Source of the DNA: Basidiobolus meristosporus CBS 931.73
Lineage: Eukaryota; Basidiobolomycota; Basidiobolomycetes; Basidiobolales; Basidiobolaceae
Direction of reading: 5' to 3'
Length of the DNA: 25,978 bases
Assembly (NCBI GenBank): GCA_002104905.1
Contig: MCFE01000922.1
Span: 1-25,978, forward strand
Shown in pieces: positions 9,653 through 18,607 of the stretch. Within the stretch, counting starts at the first letter, position 1; the number at the start of each line of letters is the position of its first letter. The translations under genes and the position numbers were made by a program. Under the pieces are notes generated by a model. It was not told where the DNA came from, did not search any database, and saw only the letters and a program-made list of their open reading frames with translations.

Positions 9653-10447
9653 CTAGTATTCGATATTACACTGATCATAGGGGAAACGGGCATGTTCCTT
9701 GATATTGTTGTTGTAAGGGTTATCAAGAGGCCCGTTGATGGACATCCAAACGCCATTGTGTTCCTTGTTGTAACCAGCACCCCAGCTGAGGAAACCAACC
9801 TCATGTCTATAACGAGGCTTTGTGTAGTTAATAGTGGTTCCAAGGCAGGGGTAGCAGAAGTCATCCCCTTCAACACGATAGCATTGTGAGCTGTAGAGTC
9901 CAGTGCGGGGTTGAGATTTATCGCCTAACCAGTTCTCAAGGAATTGGTAAAAGTAACCAAGGCCGTTGTCTTTTGGGCTGGAGACTCGTAGCACACCAAG
10001 CTTTTCCCACTGGTCAGTGATCTTTACCGAACCGGTGTATACGTTATAATCGCCATCACGGTGATAATCAACCTTGAAACGATACTTGTGGCCATCAACC
10101 CAAGGATAGACCAACCAAATATGGCGGCCGGTGCCTTCATGTGCGAATCCGCTACTCTCACACTTCTCACAGATCTCGACGACTTCAGCGTCCTGCTCGC
10201 CATCCCACAAGGAAAACAAAAAGCGTCTGTCTTTGTTGCCTACTTGCATACCAAGGTAGCCGTTATCCCATCCGGTAGCCATGTAGAAGGTGATATCGGG
10301 TGAATATCCTGGCACCGCTGCGACATCGGTCTCAAAGCTGGTATACTTATGGCCGTGCTCCAAGTAGGGGAGGCTATGAATGGCCACTAGAAGAGCCTGA
10401 AGAGGGAAGAGCGCTATAATTGAAAAAGCGTAGTATACGGCCTTCAT
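9653..10447 (-). CDS. Secreted DUF3472-like protein
   Basis: 264 aa from the Met at 10447. An ATG at 10504 in the same frame would add 19 residues, but the second Met is followed directly by a signal peptide (MKAVYYAFSIIALFPLQALL, cleavage likely near IHS-LP), and a TATA-like element at 10516-10527 would place the transcript start after the first ATG. The mature part has DUF3472-type features in order: GWDNGYLGMQVGNKDRRFLF, FSLWDGE, GFAHEGTGRHIWLVYPW, GHKYRFKV, then a Cys-containing C-terminal part (QCYRVEGDDFCYPCLG, YDQCNIEY). The family is found in secreted proteins of fungi and bacteria, with unknown activity. The gene has no intron, unlike the host genes at the right end. It is probably a real, extracellular protein; function unknown. 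Confidence 0.8.
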   Translation of the reverse strand: MKAVYYAFSIIALFPLQALLVAIHSLPYLEHGHKYTSFETDVAAVPGYSPDITFYMATGWDNGYLGMQVGNKDRRFLFSLWDGEQDAEVVEICEKCESSGFAHEGTGRHIWLVYPWVDGHKYRFKVDYHRDGDYNVYTGSVKITDQWEKLGVLRVSSPKDNGLGYFYQFLENWLGDKSQPRTGLYSSQCYRVEGDDFCYPCLGTTINYTKPRYRHEVGFLSWGAGYNKEHNGVWMSINGPLDNPYNNNIKEHARFPYDQCNIEY

Positions 10448-10515
10448 TTTGCCAGCGAAGTATTCTCCGAGTAGACCAAGAGTAAGATTGCTGTCGAAAT
10501 GCAAGACACCACAGG

Positions 10516-10527
10516 CCTTTTAATATC
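10516..10527 (-). promoter_or_regulatory. TATA-like element of the DUF3472-like gene
   Basis: Minus-strand GATATTAAAAGG lies about 70 bp before the preferred start codon at 10447. A start of transcription ~30 bp downstream would fall between the two candidate ATGs. Evidence is by sequence resemblance only. Confidence 0.35.
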
Positions 10528-10529
10528 AC

Positions 10530-11449
10530 TCAAGCCAACTGTGGCAACCGGCAAGGGTGGTCCAACTGCCAATCTCGAAGCTCAATTTGGCTTATCTCGC
10601 ATTGATATCCCAGTCCCATTGAGACAGATATCTACAGAAGATTGAACCAGCATGAAGCAGAAATTTCCTGAAATAATGCTAAGCAAGATCACGTTTCCAT
10701 TGCCCTAACTGGTGGAAAAATACTGAAAACAGTCAGTAAACAGGCGAAGTTATAGGGCATGTACGCATTTGTTGATATACCATTCTTTGCCTGACTGGTT
10801 GACAATTATCACCTATTCTGGATGCTATTCCCATTCTTTACCGTTCATCTCATTATGGCGATTGCGATGGATTTACTGGTCCGCTACGCTGACTGATTTA
10901 GGACAATTACCTAGTATGTACCTGCACCAATCCCAGACTTAGCATTGCGAACATCAATTAGATTGACTATTCGGTGCTACTGCTTCGGCTGATTACATTG
11001 CCATACGCTCAGCATTATCGTATCAAGATAGCCGGAACTCATCGCATCTAGATGGCATCGTAAAAATCTAGCCTCACCTCCTCTCCATTTATCCAGAAAA
11101 ACATTCAGTCAATACGCATATGGATCAACTACAGTCGGCTCCCTGCTCCAAGTCTCTACCCGTTCCAAAACATCGCAGGTTACTTCATGGCAAATACTTG
11201 TTTCTGGCTTAATACTCTTTAATCACTTCGTTTTCATAAGCCTTGGAACGGCCAGTAGTCGAATGTTGTACTTGTTGCAGTATCAAAAATCACTGGACAT
11301 TTGTAGTAGTTTTATTTAGGAAATGACATGTCGGAGATTTACATTTGATATTCATTACTATTTGGACTACCGGGTGTAACCTTCGATCAATGAATCACAC
11401 GCTGTAGAAGGCTTGCACCTCTCTAGAACCAAGAGCAGGAAACAAGCAA
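10530..11449. other. Intergenic region, no gene seen
   Basis: About 0.9 kb between the two secreted-protein genes, with more mixed base composition than the transposon blocks. No long frame, LTR relic or structural RNA recognised. It should contain the upstream region of the gene ending at 9653 and the 3' flank of the gene ending at 11450. Confidence 0.45.
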
Positions 11450-11953
11450 CTAGGCCCTCTGATGCTTACGGGTGGGCTTTTTTGGTACGGGAACTTTGCA
11501 TGTTTTGGGCTTCGACAAAGAAGCTGCGGTTTTACAGGTAATGTAACCATCACTTTCCTTCACACATAGTAAGCCAGATGGACATTTGAATGTATATAGT
11601 TGGTCGGCCATACAGTACTTGTATTCTGCAGACTTTCCAGAGTCAACACAAGCTGGCGCGGTATTATCACAGGGTCCCTCAGATAGATTTCCGGATGCTT
11701 GTTGGGCTGCGGATGCTACTATGGTTCCAGCAATGGAGCATGAGATTTCGCCACCGGGCTGATCATAGCAGAAGGTTGCGGAGGGGCACTTTTGGGTGAC
11801 CAGTTGACCATTGAGGCAATAGGCGTATTCGGGGGATTTCCCGGAGTCTTTACAGCCTGATAGGTCATTTTCGCAGGATGCCGCTTCTTGCGGGTACGCT
11901 GCTACTACAGCAGTGCAAGCAATGAGAGTCAATACCTTGGAGATATGCAGCAT
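11450..11953 (-). CDS. Secreted protein with two six-cysteine modules
   Basis: 167 aa, intronless. Residues 1-19 are a signal peptide (MLHISKVLTLIACTAVVAA). The mature protein has two modules with exactly the same cysteine spacing, C-x6-C-x11-C-x9-C-x5-C-x9-C: Cys 27, 34, 46, 56, 62, 72 and Cys 95, 102, 114, 124, 130, 140. Conserved residues include DSGKS-x-EY-x-YC, QL and KCPS. A small Ala/Gln/Ser linker (about 75-92) joins them. A lone Cys152 and a basic Lys/Pro/Arg tail (148-167) follow. The pattern (C..G..C, KCPS/CPSG-x-x-C) recalls small chitin-binding modules such as CBM19, but that is only resemblance. A wall or extracellular chitin-binding protein, or an effector, is plausible; no enzyme motif is seen. 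Confidence 0.8.
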   Translation of the reverse strand: MLHISKVLTLIACTAVVAAYPQEAASCENDLSGCKDSGKSPEYAYCLNGQLVTQKCPSATFCYDQPGGEISCSIAGTIVASAAQQASGNLSEGPCDNTAPACVDSGKSAEYKYCMADQLYTFKCPSGLLCVKESDGYITCKTAASLSKPKTCKVPVPKKPTRKHQRA

Positions 11954-12004
11954 GCTGAGTGAAAAAGTGTGAAGCGTGAAGTTAGTGCTCTTTGTGACGC
12001 TGTT

Positions 12005-12012
12005 TATTTATA
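12005..12012 (-). promoter_or_regulatory. TATA box of the Cys-rich secreted protein gene
   Basis: Minus-strand TATAAATA, 52-59 bp upstream of the ATG at 11953, within GGAGATATAAATAAACAG. Distance and sequence fit a fungal core promoter. Confidence 0.5.
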
Positions 12013-12029
12013 TCTCCAGTGAAATCCTT

Positions 12030-13079
12030 TGAGATATGAGTAACGAAGGATTACCTATTTGGGGCATTGAGCGATCTTCAGGCCAAAGGCAACCACTTGA
12101 CTTTTCTGAGCGATCCCTCAATAGTGTTAGATAATGCTCTGACTATTGATTGGTTTTGGGATTGGCAAGGATCGAGAGTGGCGTACAAACGTTAGCTAGG
12201 CTGCATGGAAGGCTTCGGATTAGGTTTCTTTCACAGCCCTTACCGAGATAAAATGACCGAATTGGGATGTGCCACTTCTGGCCCGATGGAGTTTATTAAC
12301 CACTGATAGGGCTGGACAAACGAAATGGGGATTCAGCTTGTGAGTTGTTCCACTACTCGATATGGAAGTGCGAAAATCCAGGCGAGCTCAATGCTCTTTA
12401 TGACAACTTTTTTATCTTTCAGGCCTTACACTCGGTATCATCCCGTGGGAAATCCGGTTCACTTTTTCTTCATAAAAGGCAGGGGACTGTAGAAAATTCC
12501 AAGCATGCATGTGACGGCTTTGCAATATTTCTGTCAAGCTATGCAATGAAGCTGCCCGCTCCAAAATACACCCATAATCGGCCAAGACTAGCCCACCTCT
12601 ACAACAACTAGAGCATTGTTACTTTATTAGGCTTGTAAGGAGCATCCATACAACTCCATGTTCCCACCACTGTTATGCAGTAAGCATGGGGCTGAAGAAT
12701 TATTATTAGATATATATCACTCTTGAACATTTCATCAGCAAATCCATTAATTCTGGGCATCCAATCGCCTTCTTATTTGGTACCCAACGAGTGCTCACCA
12801 CTCGTGTTCCATTGCCAAGTAAGCCTTTTTAGCTCTTTCTTTTAACCAGACTGCTATATTTCTTCTCAGAATTATCTTCTACTTCATTACCTCAATATGC
12901 CATGGTCAAACCTTTGTCAAGATTTTGAAATTATTGAAAGTGGTTGATAGTTTGCACACCATCTGGGTCTTGCTCTGTGCCCTATGCTTGCTACTCATAC
13001 CTTTACAAGATATTGGTAAGATAAATGTGTGGACTACAATTAGCATTGTCCCAGGAACAAGTTCTGTGGCCATTTTTAC
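12030..13079. other. Intergenic region, no gene seen
   Basis: No supported gene. The frame at 12345-12611 (88 codons, plus) has no signal peptide or recognisable domain. The segment from about 12850 becomes AT-rich and leads into LTR debris. Confidence 0.4.
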
Positions 13080-13317
13080 TGTTAGAGTCATGGAACTATT
13101 GGAAATAATTGGGAGAGAAAGTGAATTATGTGCTTTCACTCAATGAAATACTGAATTTAAGAGTGGAACTTTGCCATTATAAATTCTTAAATCCAGATGT
13201 GATTGAGCATATACATATCTCAGGATGGCCCTAGAAGTATCTTTGCAAACTGCAGGAATCCTAAAAAGCATTGGGATCTTCTATGCTTTAAGCACCTGGT
13301 ATCTTGATGGAAATACT
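13080..13317 (-). repeat. Old LTR relic split by a younger LTR
   Basis: Begins TGTTAGAGTCATGGAAC and follows the LTR through GGAAATAATTGGGAGAGAAA, CTTTGCAAACTGCAGGAATC and AGCACCTGGTATCTTGATGG. It stops where the intact solo LTR at 13318 is inserted and seems to resume after it (ATACTGACTG..GAACTTGGTCAGG, 13668-13705). It is much more diverged than the LTR inside it, so the order of events is clear. Confidence 0.7.
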
Positions 13318-13667
13318 TGTTGTAAGAGTCTTGGAGATATTGGAAGTGCCTTGGGAGAACAAGTAGATTATGTGGTTTTCACTTAATGATTTATTGAATG
13401 TAAAAGTAGTATTTATACTTTTATATGGTCTTGGCATAGCAAGCACGTAGAATAGGTTAAGAAAGGTCCCAAGAACATGTGTGCAAAGTGTGAGGCTGTT
13501 TGGACAACTTTGAGAATTTTCATGTTCTAGGTACCTGGTGTTTTGGTGAAAATATTCTAAGTAAATCCCAACAAGGAGTTTGGTCAGTATTCTCTAGGAT
13601 TTGAGGGTAATGATCTAAGTGACGAAGTTAGGTGAATATTTAGGTGGAATTGCAAATTTTTACAACA
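13318..13667 (-). repeat. Solo copia LTR with perfect target duplication
   Basis: 350 bp, TGTTGTAAGAGTC...TTTTTACAACA, nearly identical to the LTRs of the full element. It is flanked by perfect 5-bp repeats ATACT (13313-13317 and 13668-13672). It lies inside an older LTR relic of the same orientation, so a full copia inserted there and was later lost by LTR recombination. Confidence 0.93.
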
Positions 13668-13730
13668 ATACTGACTGTTAATCATGGCAAAGAACTTGGT
13701 CAGGAGATAATAGATTGAAGTACTTAGATC

Positions 13731-14049
13731 TGTTGTAAAATTCTATATTTAAACCCAAATATTCCCCTAAATTTGTCACTTAAATCATTTCCTTCAAATT
13801 GTGGAGAATACTGAGCAAGTTCCATGTTGCAATTTATCTAGAATATTTTCACCAGAATATCAGGTACCCAAAACATAAGATTTTATAAAGCTGACCAAGC
13901 AGCCCCAAACTTTGCACACATGCTCTTGGGACCTTCCTAGGCCTACTTTATAAAAATACTACTTTTTCATTCAATAAGTCATTAAGTAAAAACTGCACAA
14001 TCTACTTGTTCTCACAATCCCTTCTAATATCTCCAAGACTCTTACAGCA
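13731..14049 (+). repeat. Diverged copia LTR, plus orientation
   Basis: 319 bp from TGTTGTAAAATTC to GACTCTTACAGCA. It aligns over its length with the sense LTR but lacks about 30 bp just before the TATA region (CCTACTTTATAAAAATACTAC). The flanks AGATC and CTTAG do not match, so it is either an old solo LTR or one member of a recombined LTR cluster. Confidence 0.82.
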
Positions 14050-14157
14050 CTTAGGACCTTCCTAGGCACATTTTATACTGTTGCTTTGCCAAGACCATGT
14101 AAAGGTATCAATACTACTTTAATATTCAATAAATCATTAAGTGAAGGCCACATAATC
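14050..14157 (+). repeat. Truncated LTR fragment
   Basis: Equivalent to the central part of the sense LTR: CTTAGGACCTTCCTAGG, TTGCTTTGCCAAGACCATGT, then ATTCAATAAATCATTAAGTG. It starts abruptly at the end of the preceding LTR and ends abruptly at CATAATC where the next LTR begins. This suggests recombination or nested insertion. Confidence 0.75.
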
Positions 14158-14489
14158 TGTTGTAAAAATTTGTAATTCCACCTAAATATTCACCTACCTT
14201 AGTCACTTAGATCATTACCTTCAAATCCTAGAGAATACTGACCAAATTCCTTGTTGGGATTTACCTAGAATATTTACCCAGAACATGAAAATTCTCAAAG
14301 TTGTCCAAACAGCCCCAAACTTTGCACACATGTTCTTGGGACCTTCCTTAACCTATTCTACGTGTTTGCTATGCCAAGACCATGTAAAAGTATAAATACT
14401 ACTTTTACATTCAATAAATCATTAAGTGAAAACCGCATAATCTACTTGTTCTCCCAATTACATCCAATATCTCCAAAACACTTACAACA
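14158..14489 (+). repeat. Copia LTR with internal deletion
   Basis: 332 bp, TGTTGTAAAAATTTG to ACACTTACAACA, close to the intact LTRs. It lacks ~17 bp between ACCTAGAATATTT and ACCCAGAACATG. Flanks TAATC and CACAG do not form a target duplication, again pointing to recombination between neighbouring copies. Confidence 0.85.
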
Positions 14490-14820
14490 CACAGATAATG
14501 CTTTCAGCTTATACATCCCACTTTTACTTTGTAGTAGTCAAGCTATTTGCTGTAGATACTTTCCCTACAATTACCAAGTCTATGAACCTCAACAATTACA
14601 GGAACCTGTGTGAAATAGCTTTACTAAGTACCTAGACTCTGGTAGTTTTCACAGTAAACCAATAGGAATTAATGTGTCATATCTGCTTATGAGACCATCA
14701 TAGCTACACTTGGTGTAAATTGTAGTTTCAGAATCCTCAAGTGAGGCTAGTCTAATAGCTGGTTGTGGTTATTCTTAACTTATGCAAAATCTAAACATAA
14801 CATCTTCAAAGCTTTTGCAC
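14490..14820. other. No gene seen
   Basis: Spacer between LTR copies; AT-rich, no coding frame beyond chance and no clear similarity to the copia interior. Confidence 0.4.
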
Positions 14821-15153
14821 AAGAAGTGAAGAAATAGTACAAAGTGATTGGAAAACAAGTAGATTTTGTAGCTCTCACCTGATAATTTGTTGAATATAAA
14901 GTAATACTTATTCTTTACATGGTTTGGGTGTAAAGCTCATGAGACTTGTTTAGGCAATTCTAAGTTTATATGTGCAAAACCTGGGATTTTGGATAACTAT
15001 GAGAATTTCAATGTCTAGGGCAACTAAGATTTTGGTCAAATACTTCAGGCAGTTTGCAACAAAGAACTTGGGCAAAATGCTCCAAGGCTCCTACACTTTG
15101 ATCTAAGTGACTAGGCTGGTAGGGTATCTAAGTACAATTACAAAACTTGTAAC
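14821..15153 (-). repeat. Old LTR relic
   Basis: Follows the minus-oriented LTR from AAAGTGATTGGAAAACAAGT through TTGTTGAATATAAAGTAATA, TGTGCAAAACCTGGGATTTT, GATCTAAGTGACTAGG and ends near CAATTACAAAACTTGTAAC. The order is complete but the identity is visibly lower than in the solo LTRs. Limits are approximate. Confidence 0.72.
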
Positions 15154-15760
15154 TTTTCTGGGGATAAGCTGAACTGAAACTTTGGGGCAAATTTATGGAT
15201 TGGAATGCAACATTGATATAAGTGGTGGAATCTCTAAGGGCTAAATTGATGAGAATATAGCAAAAGACCATAAGAAGACAAGCTCAAGACTAAGAGAGCA
15301 TATAGTCTCTGAAGTAGTTGCATTATTTCAAGGTATTGATAAACAGATCATATGTGCAGTATTCAAGCTGTTATCACATGAAGCTAGAAGTGATGAGTAA
15401 TAAGGCATGAGCTGCGGGACTTGGGTTCAAATCCCACTCTATACAATATGGCCTAAAAAGCTTGTATCCTTCATTTTCCAAATGGTACATAGAAGCCTCT
15501 TTTAGAGTATTTTAAATGAGTTATTTATAGGTTTGGCTTGTATTAGTGTTGAGAATTCACAATCACCGAGGTCAAACCAATATTTCTTCTATATTTTAAC
15601 TATGTGGTATTTGTGGCCAATACTGGAATACCAAGTTGTCATGTCAAAATGCTTCAAGTCAAGAATGAAGTGTTACTCTAGTCCATGATTGTTCAAGGCG
15701 CAAAAATCTGGACCTGGATTTGGAATCGCATCCCATAACTGCTGAGAATCAAACCTATTG
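15154..15760. other. Spacer with one tRNA-like B-box motif; U1 upstream region
   Basis: No gene frame. At 15423-15436 the sequence TGGGTTCAAATCCC has the shape of a tRNA T-arm/B box, preceded by GAGTAATAAGGC, which is loosely A-box-like. The two are too close together for a complete tRNA, so this may be a decayed tRNA or SINE head. The last ~100 bp should hold the upstream promoter of the U1 gene; no further element could be identified. Confidence 0.35.
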
Positions 15761-15766
15761 TATATA
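15761..15766 (+). promoter_or_regulatory. TATA box of the U1 snRNA gene
   Basis: TATATA lies 28-33 bp upstream of the inferred 5' end of U1. The position is right for a core promoter TATA element. I could not identify a proximal sequence element with confidence. Confidence 0.5.
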
Positions 15767-15793
15767 GTAGTGCCTTCATGCAACCAGTAAGGC

Positions 15794-15958
15794 ATACTTA
15801 CCTGGCAGGGGCAGCTCGTGATCAAGAAGGCGAGTTGTTCGTTTTGGAACTTGAGCATTGCACAGCGTCTCAGGGTCTTTAACGCGAACATCCTTCGGGG
15901 TGTCTCGACTGTTAAATTTTTGTTTGTGGGAAGTGAGCGCTATGCGCCGCCTCCTGCC
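15794..15958 (+). ncRNA. U1 spliceosomal small nuclear RNA
   Basis: About 165 nt, the usual U1 size. The 5' end ATACTTACCTGGCAGGGG is the canonical U1 start whose ACUUACCUG pairs with 5' splice sites. Stem-loop 1 has stem CTCG/CGAG around TGATCAAGAAGG, the U1-70K-binding loop type. Stem-loop 2 (CTTGAG/CTCAGG) carries ATTGCAC (15857-15863), the U1A-binding loop. Stem-loop 3 is ACATCC-TTCG-GGGTGT (15888-15903). CTCGACTG precedes the Sm site AATTTTTG (15915-15922). A final GC-rich hairpin (GCGC-TAT-GCGC) ends near 15958; the exact 3' end is a guess. U1 starts spliceosome assembly in the nucleus by binding the 5' splice site. The donor sites of the intron-bearing genes in this window (for example GTAAGT, GTGAGT) are fitting targets. 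An open frame on the opposite strand (15673-15891) is a shadow of this gene. Confidence 0.95.
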
Positions 15959-17623
15959 ATTCTCCTATACAAATATATCTATATTCCTCATCGGTAGTTA
16001 ATAACTTTCATACACACACACTGAATGAGCTATGATTTGTGGTCATAATGAGTGGCATCATACTGCTCTATTGGTGGTAGTCGGTATAAATATTCCTGGT
16101 CAACATTCATGTGATATTAAACAACTTCCAATTTTATCCATGTTAAGCATGTTTTGATCGCCAATCCTTATACCGTTTAATTGGGGCGCTCAACTATAAG
16201 ATGGGCATCTTTCTTGCTTCGTACAACAGTAACACTGAGCTAGCAAATGCCAATTATTTGAGCTACTATTTGGGTTCAATGAATCGGTGCATTATTGGAG
16301 ACACGCAGACATCCCCATATTGCTTTGAAAGTAGATGAAATTGAAAAGATGGAGCTAATCTGTCATAACCATGAAAAAAGGTATTCGGGGCATTTAGAAA
16401 TGTGGTACTTGGTGTATGCAGAGTTTGGGGCCTTTCGTATAGACAGGTTGGCGAATACATGATTGTGGACAGCCACTAGCCAATCAAATATACGATCAGC
16501 TAGCGATCAAATCAGATTAATCGATTAGACCACGAGGTGGAATTTCACAACAGCCAACAAGGTATTTAAGTGTGTGAAATTAGCCGAGAGTAGGAACCTA
16601 GAGTAGGAACCATCCTGTAACGTACGTGTCAATTACTGGTCGAAGTATATCGAGTAACCAAGTACTCGATAGTTCTCATGGGAAACACACAAACACCTCA
16701 TACGACAACAAACATACCTGTGGCTAATTCGCAATCACTGAGCAACCAGTGCGGACGTTGATTGGATCACAAACTCGGGCGATACCCATTCTAAGCTTAG
16801 TGCAGTGCAATAGAAATTTAAAGTATTAAAGCGACCTTCCCTCTGACCAAAATATTCTCCGGGAGATATTCCTGATTAGTCCGGATGGTGAATCTAGAGT
16901 GGTTGCTTCATTTGGAAGGAGAGAATTGGGCGAAAAGGAAATGTGCTACATCACTCATATGAATTAGCAGGATAAAGTTCGCCGATGATTTAGGAAAATG
17001 ATTATGTTGGATGGTGACCAGGGTGGCACAGAGGATGGGTGATTTGTCAACATTGGATATGTATTTGTGTTGTAGCACAATGCTTCTTGAAATGTCGAAG
17101 TATTAGCAGTGGCTCGGAAAGGAAATGGGCTTCCAAATCTGCTGGCGGGTTGTAGGCTGCGGGATGCGATATCTCCGTCTTGCGCTGGTGGAGCTCTCCA
17201 CTCACGGCTTGGTTGACTTTCCGCCTTGCTGTTGTATGAGTTCTGAATCAACGGTGCTGGTTCCTGAACGCCATTCCAAAATATTTGGCCAAGGTGAGTA
17301 CGGGACTGATCAAGATCAAGTGTGCTAGTCATATGGTTGAAAAAGGAAATCCGGTGGTGGAAAGGGAGAATAGTGATCCATTCACATTGAGTATACATAT
17401 ATATATTGAGGAGTGTATATATTCCATATACAAATCCGTATGAATGAAGTTGGGTAGATTTTCGGAGATTTTGACCCGTGTTCTAGGGAATGGCTATATA
17501 TAATGAATCATCCGCCGACTTTTACTCCATCTACATCGCTTACGTTTAGACTTTATACACCTCATTCACCGACTTGCCCTCATACTCGTAAATTGCCCAC
17601 AGACGGTATTCGCCCACTGCTGA
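15959..17623. other. Intergenic region upstream of the fork head gene
   Basis: No convincing gene. A minus-strand frame at 16964-17398 (144 codons) is Ser/Pro-rich and begins inside a TATATATA run. It has no recognised domain and is probably chance, though an exon of an unrecognised gene cannot be excluded. The tract AGAGTAGGAACC is repeated twice at about 16586-16610. An AT run near 17394-17440 (CATATATATATTGAGG, GTATATATTCC) may belong to the promoter or 5' leader of the fork head gene. Confidence 0.4.
16648..16671. repeat. Perfect 9-bp inverted repeat
   Basis: TATCGAGTA and TACTCGATA are exact reverse complements separated by ACCAAG, giving a 24-bp hairpin or a binding site for a dimeric protein. 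It stands alone in an intergenic region, about 950 bp before the fork head start codon; no function can be assigned. Confidence 0.6.
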
Positions 17624-18607
17624 ATGACTACCCTCGCGCCGCATTCACAACTCTTGAACCACCACCAGTTGCCATACACTACTACGTCGTCTCAACGGCC
17701 CTACAGTGGCTACGTAGCCGGCGGAAACTCCCTAATGAGCCCATATCAAACCTTTCAGCCCGATATGAATTCCCATGGCCCTCACAAGCTTATCGAGACC
17801 TTTGTCTCGGTATCCCCCGACTCGGCCAAAAAGTTGCCCAGAAAGCGCAGAAGACCCCCGTTCTCATACTCCTCCCTGATTGCTCAAGCTATATTATCAA
17901 CACCTGACCGACGCCTTACATTAAGAGAGATTTATCAGTGGATTATGGAGCGTTACCCAGCCATGTATAAGGCAGGTGACACTGGTTGGCAGGTAGCGTG
18001 CAGCCCCACCTGAAAATCAAATCTGCATGATTCACTAAATATTTGCGTTTAGAACACCATTCGTCATAACCTGTCCTTAAACAAGTGCTTCAAAAAGATC
18101 CCTAGAGCCGAAAACGACGTCCCTCATATCAGCAAGGGAAAGGGTGGCTATTGGACAGTGGATCCAGAGTTCATGTCTTCCTTCGAGAATGGCGAATTCC
18201 CCAAGGGGACCATGGTGAGACGCAAGCCTGTTGAGAGCAACAATTTCGACGGCTTCTCCGCAGCACCTCAGATGCATGGGGTGTTCCATTATACCAGCCC
18301 CAACCCTGTTGAGCACTCGCCTTTGAACGAAACCTATCAGTGCAACCACGAATCCACATATCGGAAGGGCTCTCTAGATCAGTATTTGCTTCATAGCAAG
18401 GAGCCTGTGGAGGACGAAAGGTACCGTCGTCGAAGCGAAGTCTCGCCATATTACTACGCAAACAGCACGCCCCAGCCCTATTCCCGCCCTTATTCGCAGA
18501 GCGAATATCTTCAACCCATGCTGCTCAGAGCTGGATCAGAGGCCTCAAGTTGCAAATCAAGCTCGGAAGACACTTCCGTACTACGTATTCATAATATTTT
18601 GAATTAA
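17624..18607 (+). CDS. Fork head transcription factor
   Basis: Two exons, 17624-17992 and 18053-18607, joined across a 60-bp GT..AG intron, give 307 aa. A basic stretch (LPRKRRR, residues 71-77) precedes the fork head domain (about 77-163). The domain has [18 protein letters not shown] and [15 protein letters not shown], the recognition-helix signature [18 protein letters not shown] (124-141), then [11 protein letters not shown] in the wing. The intron lies just before the recognition helix. The N-terminus is Ser/Thr/Gln/Pro-rich; the C-terminus is Ser/Tyr-rich without a known domain or FHA region. It should bind DNA as a nuclear regulator; in fungi such proteins (Hcm1/Sep1/Fkh types) often control cell-cycle genes, but I cannot say which subgroup. 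The start is the first Met of the open frame. An overlapping frame from 17503 is a shadow. Confidence 0.92.

Noticed and set aside
9692-10303. Plus-strand frames across the DUF3472-like gene
   Set aside because: Antisense shadows of the minus-strand gene, without independent support.
12345-12611. 88-codon plus-strand frame
   Set aside because: No recognisable domain or promoter; composition like the surrounding intergenic DNA.
12930-13010. Possible very old LTR fragment (TTTGCACACCATCTGGGTCT)
   Set aside because: Only one short block resembles the LTR core; the rest does not follow the LTR order.
15673-15891. 72-codon minus-strand open frame
   Set aside because: It overlaps the 5' half of the U1 snRNA antisense; the U1 motifs explain the sequence.
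16964-17398. 144-codon minus-strand open frame upstream of the fork head gene
   Set aside because: No signal peptide, domain or homologous motif, and its start lies in a TATATATA run; probably chance, although an exon of an unknown gene cannot be ruled out.
17503-17907. 134-codon plus-strand frame overlapping the fork head start
   Set aside because: Different frame from the fork head coding sequence and ends inside it; no domain.
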